Part shown: piece after piece, positions 49,301-61,300 of the stretch
How the letters are laid out: each line of letters begins with the position of its first letter
How positions within the stretch are numbered: position 1 is the stretch's first letter
Source: Antedon bifida
Taxonomy: Eukaryota; Echinodermata; Crinoidea; Comatulida; Antedonidae
Assembly (NCBI GenBank): GCA_963402885.1
Contig: OY727094.1
Coordinates: 24,616,501 to 24,680,500 of the forward strand
DNA length: 64,000 nt
Reading direction: 5' to 3'
Program-made: the position numbers and the translations under genes
The notes under the pieces: generated by a model
Seen by the model: only the letters and a program-made list of their open reading frames with translations
What the model was told of the DNA's origin: nothing
Database searches by the model: none

Positions 49301-52300
49301 ATGAGCTTCCGTATAAACAAACCTTGGATTTGTTTAATTTATTTTCATTGTGTAAAAAGTTATATTTATTTATCAAAGTAAATATAAGTATTTTAAACAT
49401 CATATAGCTGTGTCATTTAACAAGACGCTAATACCAATACTTTCAAAAGTATGTTCATTGCTAACACCTCTCCACGTTGTATTATTTACAGTACTGTTAT
49501 ACTGTGGTCTAATGTCGTAGACAATTAACAACATACTCCATTTACTTGACAATTTCAGAAAGGGCGCCAATTGTTTAAAGACATTATGTTAGCATCTAAA
49601 TATTAATGCTACTAAATATTTTTTATTTTATGTATCTCTTCCAAAACCACTGAACGGTACATGCTCACATTTGGCACACTGATGTTTATTGATGGGCCAC
49701 ACGATAGGCTATGTCACTTTCTTGAATTTTAGGGATAAACACTAAAAAAGGCAAACAATAGCAGTAATTTGACGTCTCAAAAAAAAAATACACCCAAAAA
49801 GTAATAGTTTAATAATAATAACTGGTACTTGATATAGCGCATTATGCTTAAGCCTTAATGCGCTTTACATAGACAGAACAATTTAGAAAATTCAAAATTC
49901 AAAATGTGGGTTTTGAGAGATTTTTAAAGACTAAGTGTATTCAATCACTGTAGGAAATTTGCGCAAGACGACTGTACGGAGACTAAAATGAGCACATGTA
50001 TCCGGGTTTGAGATGAAGTTGTTTTATTCCAACAGTCTCATTCAATTCTAAAATATAACATACATCAAACTGATCAAATAAACAGAACATATAGTAGAGC
50101 AGTTAAGGCCAATTACCTTTATCAGATTTTTCCTGAATTTCCGCAACTCTCACTGCAACGAATGCCTTGAAGTTGTTAACAGATTTCCTTAACCAGCCAA
50201 GCACAATCATGCTATCCGTCAGATATATTGTCTGGTTAAATTTAAGCCTTGTTTCTTTAATTATCATAGACGCCAGTCTTACTGCCATTACTGCAGCCTG
50301 TAATTCTAATCTCGGTATCGTCAGTCTTTTTATTGGTGCAACTCTCGACTTCCCAGCGATGAACCTTGTCTTATATGTCCCATCATTTAATTTCCATCTT
50401 GCATATGCACATGAACCATAGGCTTTCTCAGAGGCATCACAGAACACTATTAAGGTTAACTTATCTGAGGCGCCCTTTGGTGTGAGACCTCTAGGACATG
50501 TTAGCTCATCTAGCTTCATTAGCTCATAGAACAGGTTTTTCCAAGCCTTTTCTACATCTTCAGGAAATTCTTCGTTCCAACCAACTTTAGCCTGCCACAA
50601 CTCCTGCATTTTTATTTTCGCCTTTATGATCACGGGTGATGCTAAACCAATGGGGTCAAATATTCTAGCTATGACGCCTAACGCCTTCCTCTTATTTATT
50701 CTTCCGTTTAACAAGGTGTCATCAATTTTCACACTAATCATTAAATTATCGTCTTCTTTCTGCCACCTGACTCCCAATACTTTTTCCTTGTTGACTTTGT
50801 TTTCCAAAACAGATGCTATCTTGCCCTTTGTGTCGTCTGTCACCAATCGGCTGTTTGATACCCACTCTTTAACAGTAAATCCTCCTGTATTTAACACTAT
50901 GTCGATATCGTTGATGGTTGATTTTGCCTCTTCTTCCGTTCTAACCGAGGTACATATATCATCCATGTAAACATCATTCTGTAATACCATTGCTGCTCTT
51001 GGATATCTGGCTTCATTTTGTTTCGCTGTTAACTTCAAAGCTGTTTGGGCCATAGCTGGCGCCGGCTTATCTCCGAATGTCAAGACTGTCTTGACATAAA
51101 CGTCAGGATTTCTCTCAACCTCCATGTCTCTCCATAAATATCTATGCACATGTTGGTCGATTTCTGGGATTAGCACGCGATGATACATTTTTGAGATATT
51201 ACTAACAACGGCGACTTTGTTTTCTCGGAACCGCAACATCACTCCCTGCAAACTGTTCAATAAGTCTGGACCCTTTATCCAATAATCATTTATTGACTCT
51301 CCATTATATACATTTGAGGAATTAAAGACAATCCTCACAGGGGTGCTTCGATTTTCTGGACGTAAGACAGCATGGTGTGGGATATAATGAACTGGACCTC
51401 TGTAGTTTTTTACTTCAGTGTCAGATAATTTTCTTGAGAAGCCCGATTGAACCATCTCTTTCATTTGTTGCTTATACGCACTTGAATAATTTTCACTTTT
51501 GCTGAGTTTTCTTTCTAATCCTTTCAACATTTTCTCAGCTTGTACTCGGTTATCTTTAAGATTCTCAGGGTCCTTCATCCAGGGGTAAGGCACCATCCAC
51601 TGGTTTCCAACCTTTGAACATGAGTCCTCTATCAATCTGAGTTCTATATGTTCGTTTGCACTTTCTTGGGTTCCTTTAAATTGACATGACGGAATGTCAA
51701 TTCCCATGGATTCCACTGACCAGAAGTCTGTTAAATCAACATTATTGACTCGGAAGTTCATTACTCTATGTCCATACTTGGGTGCATTTCCTCCTCCTCC
51801 AAATACAGTCCATCCAATCATTGTCTTACAAGCAACAGTATTTCCAATAGATTTTGTCTCGCCTACATGGAAGTTCGCATAGTCAACTCCGATCAGAAGA
51901 TCAATAGGTCCGCCACTTCTTCTTAACGACTTGATTTTGAATTTCTTAGCTAAATCTTCAACGTCTATTTCCTCAACTTCAGTAATAGATGGCATAGCAA
52001 TGGCTAAGACAGGGTATGTGCGTGTATCATCTATGTCTTTTACATATAACCTATATAGTTTTGTATCTAACTGTTCTTCATTTCCTCCCACCTTTGTAAC
52101 AACAGCGACTACTTCTGTTCCTTTCAAATTAAGTTTATCTACCAATTCTTGTCGTATGATCGTGGTTTGTGAGCCAGAGTCTAATAAGACATTTGCAATT
52201 TCTCGTTTCTTTCCACCTAACTTGTAAAACTGGAAGCATTGCTTCTTTTGCTGAGCCCGCAGCCACACATACTAAATTGCCTTTCGCTTTCAACTTTGCA

Positions 52301-55300
52301 CCGTGTAGTAGTTTATGGTGATTCTGCTCACATTGTTTGCCATCAACTATTTCTGGACACTGTCTTTTTCTTGTGCAGTTTGCCATTCTATGGTTTCTTC
52401 CGGCTACCTTTAAACAGCTAAAACACACATAATTTTGTTTGGCTAACATTATCCGATCGTCTGGATTTTTTCCTTTAAATTCGTCGCATTGGTCTGGCCA
52501 ATGGTTATCTGACTTACAGATCCAACATTTCACATTATCTCGTTTTGATTCTGCACTAAACTGATTTATCCGTATCCACTTTGCCGACGTACTACCACTG
52601 GCAACTTGATCACCTTTGTTTGCACTCCCGAATACCGGATCATTTACTTCACTTGTAGCCGCTTTTATGAATGCTACAACATCTTTCAGTTTGGCACTAG
52701 CTCCATCCCCTTTTGACTTAATTTTGTAATTTTCTCGAGCCCACCTATTTTGTATGAACTTCGGAAGCCTTTCAATAATTAACTTTAAACTTCTCTGGTT
52801 ACTTAATTCTTCAACAAATCCCAAGGCACTTAGCGCTTCATAGCAATTCTCAAGATCATCGGAGAATACTCTAAGGTCATTAACATCTACCTTTGGCCTA
52901 TTTAGGATCTTGTCAACCCAGGCTTGAACAATTATACCGGTATTACCATATCTTTCCTTAGGGTTTTCAATGCCATACAATATCCCTCTGTTGTCTCTTT
53001 CATAACACAAAATCGAATGGCTTCTAATGCTTTGCCTTTACAGAAATGTAAAAGAGTATTTAACTTAACACCATCATCGGTTATTCCTGAAACTAGTTCT
53101 TTAATGGTCGTCATAAATGAATGGTACTGTAAGGGATTCCCATCAAAATAACGTGTCACTGATTTGGGAATAGACATAGCTTTGAATATTCCTTCGATTT
53201 GTCTATCATTTATAAATGTGTTACTTGCATTAGTTACTACATTTATGTTACCATTACGTGTATCCACATTACTCACATTATCAGTATTATCTACATCCGC
53301 ATCATTAGTTATCTTAATGTCTTCCTTAATTTCTATTTTACCTTTGATCTCCTTAATTCTACATTTAACTGCTAGCATCTCTGACATGAATTCTTCTTGA
53401 CATTGACCCATCCATTTCTCTTCTTCAGAAAACTCGTGCTCATCCTCTATCAGAGACACAAGTACGGCATGGGCTTCTTCGATTGCGGAAAATATCTCAT
53501 CTGCTTTCTTTAGCTTATCAGTGACTTCCTTTTCGTCATAATTTTCTTTGACTAATATATTTCTTATACCCTTCAAGGTCCTGGTCAGGTTACCTTTAGT
53601 ATTTCTTCTTCTTCGTTTACTTGCCTTCCTTTCCTCAGCCATCTTTCACTACTTCCTATCTTTGGTTCGACACAGTACCCACAAATAGTAAATTGAATTG
53701 TAGGAAATTTGCGCAAGACGACTGCACGGAGACTAAAATGAGCACATGTATCCGGGTTTGAGATGAAGTTGTTTTATTCCAACAGTCTCATTCAATTCTA
53801 AAATATAACATACATCAAACTGATCAAATAAACAGAACATAATCATGTCATTACTACATTTCGTTAACATGTCAAACTTGTCTATTCTTATTGAAACTTA
53901 CTACTTTGCCAGATACAGACACTCAGAATAGCCAATACAAGCTGGTTTGCAACAGTAATCACAATGACTTCTTTCATAGCCTAAACGAACAACATACAGT
54001 ACTATTTATTATGACTCCATAAGTTACTCAAAATGGTGAAATCACTCAAGCGTGACCAGTAAATTCAACAGTAATTCTCTACAACAGATTAACACATATA
54101 AAGTTAAAGCCCCCTTCCCTACGTTTTTTAGATCTAATTTAACATCACAAACTATATTTAATGTAAAAATAATACTATATGGTCCTATTGCGATAATTTT
54201 TTTCGTCTTTAAACGGTTAAAAATGTGAAAAATAAGTCGATTCTAATAATTATAGCGGCCCGCTATAAATCCCAAAATGCATTGCGCGCGGATTGATATT
54301 TTTGTTTTTCACCTGTAATTCGCCCACTTTTCGATCGATCGTGAGGCAAAAACAAATGGAAGACTCCTAACTTTTCAGTGAAAATACCGGGTTTTCCCCA
54401 ACTTGTATCAACGGAGTCTGGCAAAAATAAAAAGACAATTAATGCAGCAACTATACAACGTCAGGCTAGGTATATAGCTAGCGTACGATGTTCGTACGTT
54501 ACCGATGTTTACCAGCTAGGCCTACAAAACTAAGCCTAGCTAGGCTAGGCCTAAGACCGTCCACGAGAGGTCGATCGCCGCGAGCTACTTAGGTAGTGCA
54601 TTGTTTCTCACTTTTTATCATAATTTACCATAAAACGTACATTTAAGACAAGGAATGACATGGTTTAATGTTTTTAAAGTGATATATATGTATTATTTTC
54701 CAAAAAACGTCCAAAATTGCAGGGAAGGGGTCTTTAAGCAACAATTCTTGCAATCTTAATGAAAATACATTCTGATGATTTTATGGAAAATACTGTAGTC
54801 TGTATCATGATAACACAATCTTAACTCAGTTTTAACTATGTATAATAACTCATCTGGTTTGTCCTATTCAAACTCTCGTAAACTACAACTACAAGATGGC
54901 GGCGTCCATCATTACCACGTTGTTGAGACTAACCAAGCAATTATATTTAACACAATTACTAATAATTACAATAAACATCATTGAATAATTTCAGATTCAT
55001 ACATTGAGTGAATTAAACGAACTTACGTCTTTAAACAATATAACCAAACATTTATTTCTACTTGCTTTTAACTAATGTTTCTTAGTAATTAACTGCAACA
55101 CACTCACAGTAGCATTTTCGACGCTCATCTGCCTCAAATCCGTTGGCGGCGCCAATTAAGATTAAACTAAATCTTACAATCACAATAAACATTAAATGGT
55201 AGAGCAGTTAGTATTGTTGTTTGTTAGTGCAAAGGTGCTCAGATTGTGTCATATTAACGTGTTCACACTATTAGCTTATGCATGTGTTTATTACAATCCG

Positions 55301-58300
55301 GATTATGTAAATTACCAGTTTACTCGCTTCGCTCGCATCTAGGTCGTCCACAGATGCTTCTCGAATACATAGTAATTTCAGCGTTAAAAAACTGGCGATT
55401 TCAAATGTACGTACCACAGGACAATAAATGTCATTTACAATAACGAATAAATAAAAACGGTGATTTATGTACTCAACTAAAATTGGCACCCTGTGAATTA
55501 CTTCCGAAAGAGAAACTTGTCACAAAATGAGACCAATTGTTTGAGTCAAATTTAAACAAACTTCATTTGTGTTTTGTATGTAACATTAGGGTTGAGGGAT
55601 GGAAAAGAGGATGGGTGCAAAGAGGAACAATTTTTTAAATATATTCTTTATCCATTTAGTAACAAAATATTAATTGTTTTCATGTTTTACAAATAATATA
55701 CCACTAAATACATTAAAACATTGCGATTTAATACTTTGTTGAAACCGTCACCGTTATTTTCGATTGAAGTACAGTACAGTACATGTAACGATACATCACT
55801 ACAACGTTTATATTTTTTTTGTAATTACATTATTAATTAATACAAACGTTAAGAAGCAACTGTCAGTAATAAAGTTTATTTGTATATGTGTTTATATAAT
55901 GTAAAACAATTTGTGAAAAACACCTCTATTCGGGGCAAATCGTAAATTCGCTTTAATCGTCAATAAATAATTATCTAACTCAATTTAATTAGTAAACAGA
56001 GTTACATAAGGTGGTTAATCAGTACCGAAAGTACGAATCAACTTTATATACCATCGAGTAAAAATTCTTGAAGAAGGGGCGATTTACCGATTTTTTCCCT
56101 TACGTAAATTTATATATAGATTAGTAAAGTAACAGTGGATAATACTTTAATACATTTTTTGTATAGCGAGGACAAACACCAGCATCTGTTTTGAAGGATA
56201 ATGATGAGATCTCCAAAGAGAAGAAAAATAAGATATTGAAGTTACTTGACAGTAAGTTTGTATTAATACACTTTTCTTGAGTTTTGCTCATGAATATTAA
56301 ACTGTGTATTACTAATGACACACATTGAACATTGTACTGAACCTTTGAACTGTATGAATGTGACGAAGATGAACTGTCATAATGACATTTTAAAACTATG
56401 GCTTTGAATTGATTCTTAAGTGTAAAATATTTGTATTTGTTTTTGTATATTTTACATTTATTTTAATTGCAATTTAGTTCCAGTTGAAATATTAGCTAGA
56501 GGTGAGAGCGCCATTAGATCATTTCAAAATGAACTTGAAAATGGTGAGATTGCAGTTGTAAATTCAAGATGTATGTTTCTCGGGAAAGAAGGTGCTGGAA
56601 AAACTAGTTGTGTAAAGGCCATGCTTGGACAAAGGTAACAAAAGAACAAAGTTATTTTATAAGGGAGATGCACCAATAAAATATACATGATCTTCATCAA
56701 TATACAGCATTTATAATTATACAAGTTGAATGGTGTTTTTACCATTACAATAGATTAAGTGCTCATTTATTTCAAATCGTGTATTCATGTTCTCTATAAT
56801 AGTCATGGCATAACATTCCTTATCAGAAAATATATTAAAATCAATCTTTTGTTCTTTGAACCATTTAACAAACAACTTTACCTTTAATGCAATGACAACA
56901 TTTAAAGAGTTGTTTGGTTTACCTTTTTATAGTAAGTTTGGTGCTGAGTACTTTAATATATAAAATACAGAAATTGGCATTAGTGAGGTTCTTATTATAA
57001 ATAGTTGATACCTGAAGTTTCGTGTTTGAGTAACGGGTTTTCATTCCTTTTCGAATAATAATAAATATTCGAAAAAGAATGAAAACCCGTATCAACTATT
57101 TATAATAATGATTATGATGATGATGATTATAAGGACGATGATGATGATGATAATGAATGATGACGGTGACATATTGACGGTGATGGTGACGACGCTGTTT
57201 ATGCAAATGCTGCTGCTGAAGGGTTCAGTTTGTTTTAAATATCTCATTTGCTTATTTACTTGTGTTTTTATTTTAAATATATTAATATTTTAAGATGAAC
57301 TATTGGATACATTCTACTTTCTTTAAATCTGACCTTTTGGAGTTCATTATTCATTATTATAGATTTAAATCCAACGAACCATCTACTGATGGTATTGTTA
57401 TTACAACGACATTGTTTCAAGCAATTGGAAAAGACTGTGACAAGTGGAAGAAGGAAGATATCGACGGTAAGTTTGAAAAGAAGAATTCAACCATACCAAA
57501 TGACACATTAACTGTTCGTTCAAAGTTGGCTGTCCCCACAAAAGAGAGAAACTCTCTCTTTCTTCTTCCTTCAACAAACGCATAATTGCCTGCTTTGGCC
57601 AATTTGTGTATAGAGATTAATTAGTATCATAATAAAGGTAAAAACGTACCGGTAAGGTACATTGGAAATAATATTTTTATTAAATACTTAAATGCATTTT
57701 GGTCTATAATTACATAAATGACCTACATATATTTATTTTATTTACAGGTGATTATGATGATTTGATGATATATCTCATTTCTCTAATATTAGTATTTTAA
57801 TTTATCTCTATGATGTGTACCGTACAATCTTATTTCACCTTGTTTTTTTTTTTTTACAGTTATGGAGCTCAACAAGAAAATATTGGAAGATGCACTTGCA
57901 GAAAAACTTGCAACACAGTTAATAAAGGACGAAATGCATGATGGTGAAGGAAGTTCAGATATGTCAACATCTAAATCTGATTCCCAACTGGAATCATCAG
58001 CAATCTCTTCTTTGGATCCAGTAAAAACAGGTGTGATGAATATCTACTATAATTTCTATTACAAGGGTATTTTTATTATTCTAAACAAACTGTATTTGTG
58101 ATCATAATCAAGTTAAGATGCACTCATACAGTATAGAAACATACATAAAAGTGAAATGTTAGACATTCTATATATTGTATCAAAAATATATTATAATGAA
58201 TTGCAGGAACATCCCAGAAAACGCCTGAACACATCACAGCAAAGATGGAAAAACAAACGTAAACTGAAACCAAATTACATTTACAAGGTGCAGTTTCAAC

Positions 58301-61300
58301 ACCTTCAATATCTGATTTCGAATGTTCTATATCTTCTGACTCTGTGTCTTCAGTGGAAGGTTTGATTATTTTTTTAAATATTTTTAAAGTGTTCAAATAA
58401 ACATCAATAATATAATACGTACTGACTGGTTGTTTCGCATTTTAATCACTTTACTATAACAAGTCATCACGCGAATTAATAGCAACAAATTAATTTAATG
58501 AGAAAAAAAGAAATTAATATTTTAGATTATTGTTTAATCCAATTTAATAAACCAATTTAATGTAAATAATAAATTAATGTAGTGTATTATACATGCTGAT
58601 GCTGAAATAAACACGAAATTATTATTTTTATTGTTATGAGTGCAACACGACACAAATAATCATTTTTGTTTTACATTTTCGCCGACAGAAAACTCGAGAT
58701 TAAAGCAAACCCAGCGAATATTTGAAGAGGCTGTAGTGGAAGAAAGTACATCACAGATGAAAGAAAGAACATCTTTCAACGAACTTCCTTTAGGCGAGGC
58801 TTCTACATCTGATTCCAGAGAGTCTGATTACACGTCATTGGCAGTGGAATCGGCAAGAAAGGGTTGGACTCATTATTTGGTTTTCTTAATTTTTGATAAA
58901 ATAATATGTATGGCATTATACCATTATTATAAAACATTCTGGAAAATGTTGTCCTCAAAAAGTTAGTCCATCCAGGGAAGAGTGACATTTTCTTTTCTTG
59001 TTGCAAACAAATAAATGTATTAAAATGCAAATATTGCATTGGTATTAAAACTGGGCAATCAATAATATTCACTGCTCGTTCAATTCTTTAATAATCCTGA
59101 AAGATGTATTTATTTATTGTATACGCTTACTTTATCCATTTTAACATTCATTATGTCTACTCACAACCAATCAGACCAGTCCATCTATCCATATCTAATT
59201 TACACACACCCCATTGATTTGTAGTCATTATTTGAATTTAGAGAGTCAACTAAAAGAAAATCCGACAATTCCCGACTCCATTCAAAGAAAAGTTGTTGCT
59301 AAAATAAAAAAGCGAAGACGGAAAGATAGTTGGGCGATGAAAATGATTAGGAAATTTGTAAAAAGAAAAAGTGATGATTCAGAAAGTATTCCAAGTGACG
59401 TAACTACTATATGGGACTACGCAGGTCAACTGGACTACTACATAACGCATAGGGTATGTTCATATTTTGTTATTTGCTATTACTTAAAAATGTCTTAAAA
59501 ATTAAAAAATAAATTTATTGGCGCATGTTTAAAAAAAGGGCATTGATTTGCTTGTTTACGTATCTATTCTATTATACAGACCTTTAAATTATATTTTAAA
59601 TTTTATTTGATTTATGTATTTTTTCTTTTGTTCATAGTTTTTGTTTCATATGTTAAATGATTATTAAAAAAATAAAGAGATTTGCTCATAGTGACAGTAC
59701 GACATTGTGTTGTGGTATAACATTTTCACTATATATATTTGTATTATATTAAGTATTATTGCATGTATCAAATAACACATCCCTAATAAATGACTTGGAG
59801 TATAAAAAAAGTTATTATTATCAATTGTATTTTGTTTAGTTTTTCCTCACAAATAGAGTATCGTACTGTGTAACGTTTAATGCGTGTGATAACTTGGATG
59901 AACCAGCTAATCCGCGAGATTCAATTACAGTAAGTGCCTACAGTACCTATACTTATTTGCTCGAATACACTTTATTAAATATGCATATCTTTGTTATTGA
60001 GAATATGTTAGCTTACTTTGTAAGATTGAATTTTATTTGTGATTTTAGAGTACACTAGGAATGACCAATTTGGAAATGAATACGTTCTGGATAAGGTCCA
60101 TTTATGAACATACTGTGGCACAACATGGTCCAGGAAGTCCCATTAATATTGATGGCAAGATCATCGAGTCACCTCCTATCTGTTTGGTTGCTACACATAT
60201 GGACACATTTCGTAAAAAGTCAAAATCAAAAAATTGGATCAAGGTAACAGCGGTACATTAACATTAGATAAGCTTACAATTTTGCAACGGTATGTGGTAT
60301 ACACGGACAGGATTAAGGCTGAATTAGTTAAAACCGATAGAGTGATGAAATATAAATAGCGTAGCCTACGGTCCTCGAATTAAATTGTGTATTAAGTTTA
60401 ATTATCGGTTAGACTTATTCAAATCAGAATATGAAATAACAGTTTGTAAGAATCATTACATTCTTGTTGTTATAGCTTGTAATTATGAAAACACTTTTTA
60501 TTAAAGGAAGTGGAGGATAAGTTTCGTAAAATGTTTGAAAAAATGGAAGGAATGCCATATGCCGATCATGTAGATCGTGAGATGTACATGGTTGATAACA
60601 CTGTAAAATCGCATGAAGGTATAAAACAACTAAGGAGAAACGTTGGTCGTTACATGAAGGCCATGGTGAGAAGTGTTCCATTAAAATGGGTGGATTTGCA
60701 AGAACAGTTGCAAGAAATTGGAAAAACAACACTGTGTATTACTTTTACTGAGGTAAGATTTGGTTTTAAATGTATAACTGTGAATTGTATGTTGTCACAA
60801 CTGTAAACACAGATTTATAAAACACATATAGAGTATGAACACTTGTACTTATTATCTTATTAAAAATAGAGTACTATACGGTAACAATTATAATGTATAA
60901 GGTCATAATTTGAAGGTCACATTTCTGTCTACAATGTAATGTTGCCAATTTTTTTGTTGAGCCAGTGATGTGAATTAATAATACAATAGTAAATATAGAT
61001 GTCTTGTCATTTTTTAGTATTTGGTAGTCTTCATCATTATTGTACTATTTTTCTTGTTTTAGTTGTTCCCGCAAAACATGAGCAACTAAAATTAATAATG
61101 AAATCAAACATTGAATTGTTTATTTCGTAATGTTAATAAAAAGCTATAGTTATCATCCTAAAAAAACTGAACAAAGATAATGTAAAATAAATATAAAAAA
61201 TTCAACGAAACAGTTACATTTAACAAGAAATAGGTCTTCCCGACAATGCGCTTTCTGAAATGTCTAGTCAAGGTGCAGAATGTTAGATAAAAATATGTTT

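Larger units (their letters stand above)
48836..50111. repeat. Segmental duplication containing an ANK exon, copy 2
   Basis: Counterpart of 44740-46020. The homology ends at GGCCA (50107-50111), exactly where BEL pol coding sequence begins. Copies differ by only a few bases over the last kilobase. Confidence 0.9.
50102..53642 (-). mobile_element. Defective BEL/Pao retrotransposon, internal region
   Basis: In minus orientation it has gag, then protease, reverse transcriptase and RNase H, in three frames separated by two frameshifts (near 52960 and near 52230). Pol ends at 50103 just before the place where BEL elements carry NPADL-x-SRG. Integrase and the downstream domain are absent. The element sits antisense in the intron between ANK exon 13 and the cap exon of gene 2. 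Long LTR on its 5' side (53699-55206), short LTR on its 3' side. Confidence 0.9.

Noticed and set aside
50167-53400. Several plus-strand open frames of 60-114 codons
   Set aside because: All are antisense shadows of the BEL gag and pol frames.
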